Of a stretch of DNA of 64,000 nucleotides, positions 53,056-61,422 are shown piece by piece. The notes under the pieces are model-generated. The model was given only the letters and a program-made list of their open reading frames with translations. It was not told the DNA's origin and searched no databases. How positions within the stretch are numbered: the stretch's first letter is position 1; each line of letters begins with the position of its first letter. A program made the translations under genes and the position numbers. The DNA comes from Streptomyces sp. col6. Lineage in GTDB: Bacteria > Actinomycetota > Actinomycetes > Streptomycetales > Streptomycetaceae. The DNA lies in assembly GCF_008042035.1 (NCBI RefSeq), contig NZ_RDBL01000014.1, positions 1 to 64,000 of the forward strand. Reading direction: 5' to 3'.

Positions 53056-54480
53056 GTGGTAGCCGCGACGACACCCACCGTCACCCGGGCCGGACACCCG
53101 CTGCCCGAAGGTCCGCCGTACGACGTCACCGTCATCGGCGCCGGGGTCGTCGGCACCGCCCTCGCCCGCGAACTGGCCCGCCACCCCCTGCGTACCGCCC
53201 TCGTCGAGGCCACCGACGACATCGCCAACGGCACCTCCAAGGCCAACACCGCGATCCTGCACACCGGCTTCGACGCCGTCCCCGGCACCCTGGAGGCCCG
53301 CCTCGTCCGCGAGGGGCAGCGGCTGCTCTCCGGATACGCCGCCCGCACGGGCATCCCCGTCGAACGCGTCGGCGCCCTCCTCGTCGCCTGGGACCGCGAA
53401 CAACTCGACGCCCTGCCCGCCCTGCTGGCCAAGGCCGAACGCAACGGCTACCACGCGGCCCGGCTGCTCGACGCCGAGGAGACCGCGGCACGCGAACCCC
53501 ACCTCGGTCCCGGTGCGCTCGGCGCCCTGGAGATCCCCGACGAAGCCGTCATCTGCCCCTGGACCACCCCGCTCGCCTACGCCACCGAGGCGGTCCGGGC
53601 CGGGGTCCACCTCCACCTGGACTGCCCCGTCCGGGACCTCACGTACGCCGACGGCCTGCACACCCTCACCACCGGCCGGGGCACCCTGCGCAGCCGGCTG
53701 CTGATCAACGCCGCCGGGCTGCACGCCGACGCGATCGACCGCCTGCTGGGCCTCGACACCTTCACCGTGCGCCCGCGCCGGGGTCAGCTCATCGTCTTCG
53801 ACAAGCTCGCCCGCGACCTGGTCCACCACATCCTGCTGCCCGTGCCCACCGCCGCCGGCAAGGGCGTCCTGGTGGCACCGACCGTCTTCGGCAACGTCCT
53901 CCTCGGCCCCACCGCCGAGGACCTCGACGACAAGGACGCCACCGAGTCCACCGCCGAAGGGCTCGCCCTGCTGCGCGAGAACGGGCGCCGCATCATGCCC
54001 CGGCTGCTCGACGAGGAGGTCACCGCCGTCTACGCCGGTCTGCGGGCGGCCACCGGCCAGGAGGACTACCGGATCACGGCCCACCCGGACCGGCGCCTCA
54101 TCACCGTCGGCGGCATCCGCTCCACCGGGCTCACCGCCTCCCTGGCCATCGCCGCGTACGTGGTCTCCCTCCTGCCCGACGCCGGACTGGACCCCGGGGA
54201 GCCCGCCGAACCGGCCCCGCTCACCATGCCGAACCTCGGCGAGTCGGCCGGCCGCCCGTATCTCGACGCCGAGTCGATCGCCCGCGACCCCGCCTACGGC
54301 ACCGTGGTCTGCCACTGCGAACGCGTCACGGACGGCGAGATCCGCGACGCCTTCGCCTCGGTGCTCCCGCCCCGCTCGGCCGAAGGGCTCGCGCGCAGGA
54401 CCCGCGCGGGCAACGGGCGCTGCCAGGGCTTCCACTGCGGGGCCGCGCTCCGGGCCCGCATCGAGGAGGCCTGCCCATGA
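53056..54480 (+). CDS. FAD-dependent dehydrogenase with 2Fe-2S (BFD) domain, GlpA-like
   Basis: The 474-residue protein has a DAO-type FAD fold (VTVIGAGVVGTALARELA near residue 26; GTSKANTAILHTGFDA; LLINAAGLHADAID) and a C-terminal BFD-like domain whose cysteines are Cys419, Cys421, Cys456 and Cys461 (CHC ... CQGFHC). This is the layout of GlpA, the large subunit of the anaerobic-type glycerol-3-phosphate dehydrogenase. The GTG start at 53056 is eight bases after the kinase stop. Its stop overlaps the next ATG. A GlpC-like iron-sulphur membrane subunit is not present nearby. Confidence 0.82.
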   Translation: MVAATTPTVTRAGHPLPEGPPYDVTVIGAGVVGTALARELARHPLRTALVEATDDIANGTSKANTAILHTGFDAVPGTLEARLVREGQRLLSGYAARTGIPVERVGALLVAWDREQLDALPALLAKAERNGYHAARLLDAEETAAREPHLGPGALGALEIPDEAVICPWTTPLAYATEAVRAGVHLHLDCPVRDLTYADGLHTLTTGRGTLRSRLLINAAGLHADAIDRLLGLDTFTVRPRRGQLIVFDKLARDLVHHILLPVPTAAGKGVLVAPTVFGNVLLGPTAEDLDDKDATESTAEGLALLRENGRRIMPRLLDEEVTAVYAGLRAATGQEDYRITAHPDRRLITVGGIRSTGLTASLAIAAYVVSLLPDAGLDPGEPAEPAPLTMPNLGESAGRPYLDAESIARDPAYGTVVCHCERVTDGEIRDAFASVLPPRSAEGLARRTRAGNGRCQGFHCGAALRARIEEACP

Positions 54481-55688
54481 CCCGCCGCGAACGCCGCGTG
54501 GACGTCCTCGTCGTCGGCGCCGGACCGGCCGGACTCGCCGCGGCCGCGGGCCTCGCCGCCGCGGGTGTGCCGGACGTGGAGGTCCTGGAGCGCGACCAGG
54601 AGGCGGGCGGCATCCCCCGGCACTGCGCCCACGGCGGATTCGGAACGCGCCGGACCGGCGACCTCGACGGCCCCGCATACGCACGGCACTGCGCGGCCGA
54701 GGCCACGGAGGCCGGCGCCACCCTCCGTACCGGCGTCACCGTCACCGGCTGGGCGGGGCCCCGCACCCTCGACATCACCGGCCCCGGCGGCCTCGAACGC
54801 CTCACCGCCCGCGCCGTCGTCCTCGCCACCGGCGCCCGTGAACGCCCCCGCGCCGCGCGGCTCGTCCCCGGCACCCGGCCGGCCGGCGTCTACACCACCG
54901 GAGAACTCCAGCAGGCCGTCCACCTCCACCACCAGCACATCGGCACCCGCGCGGTGGTCGTCGGCGACGAGCCGGTCTCCCTCGCGGCGGCCGACACCCT
55001 GCGCACCGCCGGAGTCCACCTCATCGCCCGCGTCACGGAGCACCCGCCCCGCCCCTTCGCGACCCTGCGGCCGGCCGGGGGCGCGCCCCTGCTCACCCGG
55101 ACCACCGTCACCGCCCTGACCGGCCGCCCCCGCCTCACGGGCGTCCGGGTGCGCCACGAGGACGGCCGTACCACCACACTGGCCTGCGACACCGTGGTGT
55201 TCACGGCCGACTGGATCCCGGACCACGAACTCGCCCGGCGCGGCGGCCTGCCCCTGGACCCCGGCACCGGGGGACCCGCCCACGACCCCGCGTACCGCAC
55301 CGGGCGGCCGGGGGTCTTCGCCGTCGGGAACCTCCTGCACGGCGGGGAGAGCGCGGCCACCGCCGCCCGCGAGGGCCGAGCCGTCACGGGACCCGTACTG
55401 AGCCACCTGGCCGCCGGTGCCTGGCCGGCGGGCGGACCGCCCCTCACCGTCGCGGCACCGCTGGAATGGATCGCGCCCAACCTCACGGGGCCGCACGGCA
55501 GCCGCTTCCTGCTGCGGACGGGCCGGCGGCTGACGGCACCCCGCCTCGTCGTCAGCCAGGACGGGGCGCTGCTGCACCGCCGGCGCCTGGCACGCTCGGT
55601 TCCGCCCGGCAGTTCCTTCACCCTCACTGCCCGCTGGCTGGAGGGGGCCGACCCGGAGGGCGGCGCGGTGCGCATCCGGGTCGTGTGA
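54477..55688 (+). CDS. FAD/NAD-dependent oxidoreductase, GlpB/HcnB-like
   Basis: The 403-residue protein has an N-terminal dinucleotide fold (DVLVVGAGPAGLAAAAGLA), GGIPRHCAHGGFG, the second-site motif VVLATGARERPR, and VFAVGNLLHGGESAATAAREGR near the end. It resembles the flavoprotein subunits that pair with BFD-domain dehydrogenases (GlpB, HcnB/OoxA types). ATG 54477 overlaps the preceding stop, so the two subunits are made together. Gene order kinase-GlpA-GlpB suggests a complete polyol-phosphate oxidation unit; the final electron acceptor is unknown. Confidence 0.78.
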   Translation: MTRRERRVDVLVVGAGPAGLAAAAGLAAAGVPDVEVLERDQEAGGIPRHCAHGGFGTRRTGDLDGPAYARHCAAEATEAGATLRTGVTVTGWAGPRTLDITGPGGLERLTARAVVLATGARERPRAARLVPGTRPAGVYTTGELQQAVHLHHQHIGTRAVVVGDEPVSLAAADTLRTAGVHLIARVTEHPPRPFATLRPAGGAPLLTRTTVTALTGRPRLTGVRVRHEDGRTTTLACDTVVFTADWIPDHELARRGGLPLDPGTGGPAHDPAYRTGRPGVFAVGNLLHGGESAATAAREGRAVTGPVLSHLAAGAWPAGGPPLTVAAPLEWIAPNLTGPHGSRFLLRTGRRLTAPRLVVSQDGALLHRRRLARSVPPGSSFTLTARWLEGADPEGGAVRIRVV

Positions 55689-55700
55689 CTCCCGTACCGC

Positions 55701-56096
55701 TCAGGGAATGAGCAGCCAGTCCGAGCCGATCGCGGCGACGAGCCCGATGGCCAGCAGCCAGCTGCCCAGCCGGGTGCGGCCGTTCCGGCTCAGCTCGATC
55801 ACGATCCCGCAGAGGATCAGCGCCAGCCCGTACACGCCGACCACCAGGACGGACGCGCGGCTCGCGAGCCGCAGCCCGAGCACCACGGCCATCGCCACCA
55901 TCCCGGCCGAGGAGAGGGCGATGCGCAGTCGTCTCGCCTGGCGCGGGGTCAGCCGCCGCTCGCCGGTGTCCTCACCCTCCGCGAGGTCGTCCGCGAGGTC
56001 GTCCGTCATGTCCTCGGCCGTTGCCCCGGCCGTGTCCTCGCCCGGGTCTTCGGCTATCGGTGCGTCCGGGGCCCGGTCCTGGTCAGAAGTGCTCAT
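55701..56096 (-). CDS. DUF3017 small membrane protein
   Basis: The 131-residue protein has an acidic N-terminal half (repeats of EDxxDDLADDLAEGEDTG), a basic hinge (LTPRQARRLR) and two to three hydrophobic helices (ALSSAGMVAMAVVLGLRLASRASVLVVGVYGLALILCGIVIE, LGSWLLAIGLVAAIGSDWLLIP), matching DUF3017. The function is unknown; the family is usually near folate-metabolism genes in Streptomyces, which are not seen here. The start is ATG 56096; an in-frame start 18 codons earlier has no ribosome site. Confidence 0.8.
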   Translation of the reverse strand: MSTSDQDRAPDAPIAEDPGEDTAGATAEDMTDDLADDLAEGEDTGERRLTPRQARRLRIALSSAGMVAMAVVLGLRLASRASVLVVGVYGLALILCGIVIELSRNGRTRLGSWLLAIGLVAAIGSDWLLIP

Positions 56097-56183
56097 GACG
56101 CCGGATCGTAATGGCTCCGCACCGACCTGTTCGCCGTTGTCAACCAACACCGTCGAAACCAGGCCGAGTTCGATGTCCCGGAA

Positions 56184-56672
56184 TCAGCCCTCCCGGAGCC
56201 TCGGTGCCTCCGCGGCCGCGTCGACCGGCCCCGCGTCCGGACGCTCGACCCGCGCCGCCAGCTCCCGCGCCCAGCCGGCCAGCTCCCCGAGGCCCATCCC
56301 GTGCGTCTCACCCGCCCCGTACGCCTCCAAGGCCACCGCGCCCCGCCGCAGCAGCCGCGCACCGCCCGTCGCGTTGCCCCGGGCGGAGTGCGTCAGGCCC
56401 ACGGCCAGCTGGGCCAGCCCGCGCCACAACTCCCGTTCCCCGTCCGGGCCGGACTTCCAGGCGTCCTCGAAGACCTCGTGCGCGTGGAACGGCATTCCCG
56501 CGTCCAGCAGCCGCTGCGCCTCCCGGACGGTCTCCCCGGGGGTGCGCTCGACGCCCTCCGGCTGCCGCTCCACCCCGGGCGCCCCGTACGGCAAGGGGCG
56601 TCCCAGCCCGTCACGGGGGCGCGCGTTGTGCGCCCGTCCCTCGGAATCGCGGTCCCTGCGTGTCTCGTTCAC
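56184..56672 (-). CDS. DUF309 protein
   Basis: The 162-residue cytoplasmic protein has the DUF309 helical core: GMPFHAHEVFEDAWKSGPDGERELWRGLAQLAVGLTHSARGNATGGARLLRRGAVAL. The HxxHExxE-like cluster (FHAHEVFED) may bind metal, but no activity is known. The start GTG 56672 is preceded by GGGGG; upstream in-frame sequence up to 56837 would overlap the divergent LAL gene and is unlikely to be coding. Confidence 0.78.
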   Translation of the reverse strand: MNETRRDRDSEGRAHNARPRDGLGRPLPYGAPGVERQPEGVERTPGETVREAQRLLDAGMPFHAHEVFEDAWKSGPDGERELWRGLAQLAVGLTHSARGNATGGARLLRRGAVALEAYGAGETHGMGLGELAGWARELAARVERPDAGPVDAAAEAPRLREG

Positions 56673-56740
56673 ACCCCCGATTGTGCCCCGCACCTGCGGC
56701 GAACTGTCCGAACCCCTGTCCGTGGAACGCCGCGCGCGAC

Positions 56741-56746
56741 TAGGCT
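56741..56746 (+). promoter_or_regulatory. -10 box upstream of the short ORF and LAL-like gene
   Basis: TAGGCT ends nine bases before ATG 56755, the geometry of a leaderless message. No clear -35 box is visible. Confidence 0.45.
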
Positions 56747-56754
56747 CGACCACC

Positions 56755-56808
56755 ATGGTCACCACTTTGGGGGAGGGTAGGCATGAAGCCGTCCCGGCCG
56801 CTTTATGA
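56755..56808 (+). CDS. Possible leaderless upstream ORF ending TTA-TGA
   Basis: ATG 56755 opens a 17-codon frame (MVTTLGEGRHEAVPAAL) whose last sense codon is TTA (56803-56805) just before TGA. It overlaps the first 26 bases of the LAL-like gene (ATG 56783) in another frame. No ribosome site precedes it, but a -10 box does. It could make translation of the large gene depend on the bldA tRNA; it may also be chance. Confidence 0.3.
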   Translation: MVTTLGEGRHEAVPAAL

Positions 56809-59416
56809 GCGCGAACCGGAACTCGCCACTGCCGCACAAGCCATCGACGCGCTCTGCGGGGCGCAGGCCACCGGCGGGCTGCTCATCTACAGCGGCGAGG
56901 CAGGCATCGGCAAGACCGCACTCCTGGACGAGATCCGGGCCATGGCGGCGGACCGGTGCACCATCTGGTCGGCGCGCGGCGGTGAGACGGTCACCTCGGT
57001 GCCGTTCCACGTCGTACGGCAGCTGCTCCAGCCCGCACTGAACCAGTTCCCGGCGGACGACGTACGGGCCCTGTTCGGCCCCTGGTTCGACATCACCGCC
57101 CCGGCCCTCGGCCTCGCCGAACCCTCCGGCCCGCAAACCGATCCGCAGGGTGTGCGCGACGGACTCGATCACGTCGTCAAGCGGCTCGCCTCCCGGCTGA
57201 GCCACCGCCCGCTGCTCCTCATCATCGACGACGCCCACTGGGCCGACGGCGAATCCCTCGCCTGGCTCTCCTCGTTCACCGCCCGCCTCGGCGACCTGCG
57301 CGTCCTCGTCGTCCAGGCCCACCGCCCCGAGGAACTCGCCGCCCGAGAGGCTGCGCGCAACGCGGCGGGCGGCCACCCCGCGCAGATCCGCGTCGCCCTG
57401 CGCGCCCTGACCCCCGACGCCACCGCCGAACTGGTCCGCGCCACCCTCGGCGAGCACGCCGACGACCCGTTCTGCCGCGAGGTGTGGGCCGTCACCGGCG
57501 GCAACCCGTACGAGGCGGTCGAGCTGGTCGCCAAGGTCCAGGACAAGGAACTGGTCCCGCTGGAGGAGTCCGCCGGGCTCCTGCGCGAACTCGGCGCCTC
57601 CGCCCGGGGCAGCGGCCTCGTCGCCCGCCTGGAACGGCTCGGCACCAACGCCAACCGCTTCGCGTGGGCGGCCGCCGTCCTCGGCACCGACATCTCCCAG
57701 GACCTCGCCGCGACCCTGGCCGGGATGAGTTCCGCCGAGGCGGCGGACTGCACCGCCCGGCTGCGCGAGGCCCGTATCGTCAGCGGCTTCGACCCGCTGG
57801 AGTTCGTGCACCCGCTGATCGCCTCGGCCTTTTACCGCTCCATCCCGCCCGCGACCCGCACCGCCATGCACGGGCGGGCCGCCTGGGCCATCACCAACGC
57901 CGGGCTCGGCCCCGCCGCGGCCTCCCGCCACCTGCTCGAAGTGCACCCGGACGACGACCAGGAACTCGTCCAGCAACTGCGGGCCGCCGCCAAGCAGCAC
58001 CTCGCCGTCGGCGCGCCCGAGGCCGCCCGGCGCTGCCTGGAGCGCGCGCTCGACGAGCCGCCGCGCCACGACGTGCGCGCCACCCTGCTGTACGAACTGG
58101 GCTGCGCGACGCTGCTCAGCTCCCCGGCGACCACCGTGCAGCACCTGCGGGCCGCCCTGGACATGCCCGGCCTCGCCGACGAGCTGCGGGTCGACGCCAC
58201 GTTCCGGCTCGCCGCCGCGCTGTCCCACAACAACCAGCTCAAGGAGGCGGCCCTGGCCCTCGCGGCCGAGGCCGAACGCACGGCGCCGGGGCCTGGCCTG
58301 ATGCGGCTGCAGGCCGCCCACTTCCTCTGGGAGGGCATGCAGGCCACCGAGGAGGACGGACCGGGGCGCTCGCGCCGGCTGGCCGCCAACGCCGACCATC
58401 TCACCGGCCGGGACAACGCCGAACGCGCCCTGCTCACCCTGCGCGCATTCGACGCCATGCTCCGCGGCGAGAACGCCGAGGTCATCGTCGACCTCTGCGA
58501 GCGCGCCCTCGTCGACGGCCACCCCGCGCGCGGACTCGGCTGGACCGACGCCGAATGGGGCTTTGAGCTCCCCACCCTGCTCGGCATCACCTACGCCTTC
58601 ACGGACCGGCTCGACCGGGCCGAGGAGCTCTTCGGCGAAGCCGTCCGCGCCTTCGAGATCTCCGGCTGGAGCGGCGCCCACCTGGCGTTCGCCCACACCC
58701 TGCTCGGCCTGGTCCACCGCCGCCGGGGCCGTCTCGCCGAGGCGGAGGGCTTCCTGCGCGAGGGACTGCGCCTCGCGGACCGCGTCGGCAGCGGACTCCC
58801 CGTCCACTGGGACGCGGCCTGCCTGCTCATCGACACCCTGCTGGCCAGGGGCCGGGTCCCCGAGGCCCGCAAGGTCGCAGACCAGTACGACTTCGGTCTG
58901 CCGTACCCGAGTGCCATGGTGCTGCCGGACGCGCCGTGCGTCCGGGGCCGCCTGCTCCTGGCCGAAGGCCGTACGAAGGAAGCCGTCACCGAGCTGGAGG
59001 CCGCCGGGCGGTCGCTGGAACCGCGCGGCAGGTTCAACGGCATCTGGGGCCCCTGGGCCGGCGACCTGGCACGCGCCCTGGCCGACGAGGACCCGGGCCG
59101 CGCCGCCCAGCTCGCCAACACCGCCCGGGTCCACGCGGAGCGGTTCGGCACGGAGACCGCCATAGGCGAGGCTCTGCGCTGCGTGGCCCTCTTCGCCCCG
59201 CAGGAGGAGGCCGTACACCTCCTGGGCGAGGCGGTCCGCCACCTGGAGGCGTCGCCCTCCGGCTACGAGTTCGCCCAGGCGCTCGTCGACTACGGCATCG
59301 CCATCCGCTCGCCCCGCGAACTGGCCAGGGCGCACAAACTGGCCACGGCCTGCGGTGCGGAAGGACTGGCCGCCCGCGCCCAGCAGGCACGCGCGTCGAT
59401 CCGGTCCACCGAGTGA
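56783..59416 (+). CDS. LAL-like ATPase without a LuxR DNA-binding domain
   Basis: The 877-residue protein has the AAA/STAND ATPase of LAL regulators: Walker A GEAGIGKT at 38-45, Walker B LLLIIDDAHW with Asp149-Asp150, sensor VWAVTGGNPYEAVELV, then a long helical repeat region (residues 380-870) of TPR type. LAL proteins normally end with a LuxR helix-turn-helix of about 65 residues. Here the chain stops at AHKLATACGAEGLAARAQQARASIRSTE, the segment that usually precedes it, and the next reading is tRNA-Pro 52 bases on. It is therefore a signalling ATPase that cannot bind DNA itself, or a truncated gene. GGGAGG lies before ATG 56783. Confidence 0.83.
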   Translation: MKPSRPLYEREPELATAAQAIDALCGAQATGGLLIYSGEAGIGKTALLDEIRAMAADRCTIWSARGGETVTSVPFHVVRQLLQPALNQFPADDVRALFGPWFDITAPALGLAEPSGPQTDPQGVRDGLDHVVKRLASRLSHRPLLLIIDDAHWADGESLAWLSSFTARLGDLRVLVVQAHRPEELAAREAARNAAGGHPAQIRVALRALTPDATAELVRATLGEHADDPFCREVWAVTGGNPYEAVELVAKVQDKELVPLEESAGLLRELGASARGSGLVARLERLGTNANRFAWAAAVLGTDISQDLAATLAGMSSAEAADCTARLREARIVSGFDPLEFVHPLIASAFYRSIPPATRTAMHGRAAWAITNAGLGPAAASRHLLEVHPDDDQELVQQLRAAAKQHLAVGAPEAARRCLERALDEPPRHDVRATLLYELGCATLLSSPATTVQHLRAALDMPGLADELRVDATFRLAAALSHNNQLKEAALALAAEAERTAPGPGLMRLQAAHFLWEGMQATEEDGPGRSRRLAANADHLTGRDNAERALLTLRAFDAMLRGENAEVIVDLCERALVDGHPARGLGWTDAEWGFELPTLLGITYAFTDRLDRAEELFGEAVRAFEISGWSGAHLAFAHTLLGLVHRRRGRLAEAEGFLREGLRLADRVGSGLPVHWDAACLLIDTLLARGRVPEARKVADQYDFGLPYPSAMVLPDAPCVRGRLLLAEGRTKEAVTELEAAGRSLEPRGRFNGIWGPWAGDLARALADEDPGRAAQLANTARVHAERFGTETAIGEALRCVALFAPQEEAVHLLGEAVRHLEASPSGYEFAQALVDYGIAIRSPRELARAHKLATACGAEGLAARAQQARASIRSTE

Positions 59417-59468
59417 GGTAATGTTTGTCCTGCAGCCGCCGCCCGGCCCGACCGGGTGGAAGTGGCAG

Positions 59469-59542
<74 letters not shown>

Positions 59543-59561
59543 CTGGAGACAGTCGCAGATC

Positions 59562-59595
59562 AGGGCCGGTATCGGAGACATCCGAGACCGGCCCT
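59562..59595. terminator. Terminator of tRNA-Pro, copy 2
   Basis: AGGGCCGGT and TCGGA on the left pair with TCCGA and ACCGGCCCT on the right, with one mismatch. It is closely related to the hairpins at 22528 and 24228. Confidence 0.85.
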
Positions 59596-59645
59596 CGGTC
59601 GTTCCCGCGCGCCGGCCGGGCATCCCGCGCCGCTATTCTCGGTGC

Positions 59646-60278
59646 ATGCGTGGACAGTTCACCGGCTGGCCCGAACAGGCCCTGGACGTGTTGTGGCAGC
59701 TCCAGGGCGAACCGGGCGCAGCGACCAGGGAGCGCTGCCGCGCGGACCGCGAACGCCTGGTCCGGCAGCCGATGATCGACCTGCTCAACGACGTCGCGGA
59801 CAGCGATCCCCGGTACGAGGACTTCTCCGTCTGGCACTACCGCACCGGCTCCTGGTGGTGGCAGAACCAGAGCGCGGTGATCCGGCTCGGCCGCAAGGTC
59901 GAGATCGGTCTCCGGTTCTCCCTGGACGGCCTGCGGATCCAGGGAGCCTGGTGGTATCCCGACCCCGGCCAGGTGGATGCGTTCCGCAGGGCCGTGGCGT
60001 CCGAGGGGAGCGGCCGCGAACTGTCCGCGCTGGTCGAGGAGGTGCGGCGCAAGGGCTACGACGTCTCCGGGGACGTGATGAAGCGCCCGCCGCGCGGCTA
60101 TCCGGCGGACCACGCCCGTGCGGAACTGCTGCGCCACCGTTCGCTGATCGCGGCCCGTTCACTCGGCTGCGAGGAGTGGCTGCACACTCCTGAAGCGGTC
60201 GGGCACGTACGGTCGGCCGCCGCCGACCTGGACGCTCTGCTGAGCTGGCTGGCCCGCCATGTCGGGCGGGCCGCCTGA
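59646..60278 (+). CDS. DUF2461 (TIGR02453-type) protein
   Basis: The 210-residue cytoplasmic protein matches DUF2461: FTGWPEQALDVLWQLQ at the start, VWHYRTGSWWWQNQSAVIRLG and LRIQGAWWYPDPGQVDAFRRAVA in the middle, and MKRPPRGYPADHARAELLRHRSLIAARSLG. The function of the family is unknown. ATG 59646 follows CTATTCTCGGTGC, a -10-like box close to the start, so it may be leaderless. It converges on the lipoprotein gene, with a terminator between. Confidence 0.78.
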   Translation: MRGQFTGWPEQALDVLWQLQGEPGAATRERCRADRERLVRQPMIDLLNDVADSDPRYEDFSVWHYRTGSWWWQNQSAVIRLGRKVEIGLRFSLDGLRIQGAWWYPDPGQVDAFRRAVASEGSGRELSALVEEVRRKGYDVSGDVMKRPPRGYPADHARAELLRHRSLIAARSLGCEEWLHTPEAVGHVRSAAADLDALLSWLARHVGRAA

Positions 60279-60323
60279 TGTCATGCCCCGCTGCCGGCCG
60301 ACGTGGAGCGGCCGTACACCGGT

Positions 60324-60349
60324 GCGCCCGGGACCGTGGTCCCGGGCGC
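60324..60349. terminator. Bidirectional terminator between the DUF2461 and lipoprotein genes
   Basis: GCGCCCGGGACC (60324-60335) pairs perfectly with GGTCCCGGGCGC (60338-60349). Confidence 0.82.
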
Positions 60350-60375
60350 GGTGCGAGGAGGCGTCGGAGGATGCC

Positions 60376-60984
60376 TCAGACGCTCCAGATCTCCTTGATC
60401 GTCTTCACTTCGCCCTTGCCGTTGAGGGTGATCTCGTACACGTTGCCGAAGCAGCCGAAGGGCGGCTCCACCTTCGGGTAGTCCGTGGCACCGGCCTCCA
60501 TGGCGTGGCAGCGGTCGATGTGCAGCGCCAGCTGTTCGTGGTCGACCTTCTTCCACTGGCCGGGGCCGTCCATCAGGGCCAGCCGGGCGTCGACGCTCTC
60601 GGGGAGCACGTAGTGCTTGGTCGGGTCGGTCTCGTCGGCCCCGTAGATCCAGTCGTTGGGCGTGCAGTGGGGCTTGGCCACCGCGGCCTCGAAGCCGGCC
60701 GCGTCACGCATCAACGTGATCTTCACCCGGGTGTGTCCGGCGGGCAGGACCGGGGGCTTGCCGCAGTCCCCGCCCTGTCCGTCGTCGTCGACGTCGTCGG
60801 TGGGTCCGTCGCTCGCGGTTCCGCCGGAGGCCGGTGCCCCGGAAGCCGTTGCCGACGGCGAGGCGCTGCTGTCGGAACCGCCGGTCGCGCCTTCGGCGCC
60901 GGTGTCCTCCGGGCCGCAGGCGGCGATGCCGCTCAGAGCGGCGAGCAGCGCGATCGCGCTGAGGGCGCGGCGAGTTGAAGTCAT
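60376..60984 (-). CDS. Putative secreted lipoprotein
   Basis: The 202-residue protein has a lipoprotein leader ending IAAC (Cys23). A Ser/Ala/Gly/Asp-rich linker of about 50 residues follows, then a compact domain with four cysteines (DCGKPPVLPAGHTRVKITLMRDA, KPHCTPNDW, DRCHAMEAG, PPFGCFGNVYEITLNGKGEVKTI). The four cysteines probably form two disulphides. I do not recognise the fold. It is transcribed alone, facing the DUF2461 gene. Confidence 0.72.
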   Translation of the reverse strand: MTSTRRALSAIALLAALSGIAACGPEDTGAEGATGGSDSSASPSATASGAPASGGTASDGPTDDVDDDGQGGDCGKPPVLPAGHTRVKITLMRDAAGFEAAVAKPHCTPNDWIYGADETDPTKHYVLPESVDARLALMDGPGQWKKVDHEQLALHIDRCHAMEAGATDYPKVEPPFGCFGNVYEITLNGKGEVKTIKEIWSV

Positions 60985-61422
60985 GTTCTTTGCCCCGTTT
61001 GAGATGGTTCAGTGAAGTGATCATGCGAGGTCCCAGGTCCCGGGAAGGGACTGGTGCTGTCGCATGGTGGGTGGGACGAGCATCGTCGCTCGGCGGACGT
61101 AGCGGCGCCGGACCCGCGTGGGCGGATCAACTGCATGACGGTGTCGCTCGCTGCCCCAGCGATGAGGATGCCAAGGGTCCGCGCGGAGAAGTCGGCATCG
61201 CGCGCAGGATTTCTTGACAGTGCGCGCAGTCATCCGGGGCACGCTCTTCGGCCGGGGCGGGACCGTCACACGCGCCCTGTGCTGTCCCTCGCTCCGCGCA
61301 GACACAGCGCTGCCCCGACAGGGACCGTCAGCATGCGCTGACGGCCTGCCGGGGCAGTACGTCCCGAGAGCGGGACGGGGCCCCGGGGTTCCGCGTCGGT
61401 GCAGCGGAACCCCGGGAGGGTG
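60985..61422. other. Gap between the lipoprotein and peptide-transporter genes
   Basis: The 438 bases hold the lipoprotein promoter region and, at the right end, four hairpins in a row: 61325-61344 (CCGTCAGC/GCTGACGG), 61346-61357 (CTGCC/GGCAG), 61361-61376 (GTCCCG/CGGGAC) and the terminator at 61382. No gene is convincing. Confidence 0.5.
61382..61416. terminator. Terminator of the peptide ABC transporter operon
   Basis: CCCGGGGTTCCGC (61382-61394) pairs perfectly with GCGGAACCCCGGG (61404-61416), six bases beyond the stop of the minus-strand binding protein gene. Confidence 0.85.
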
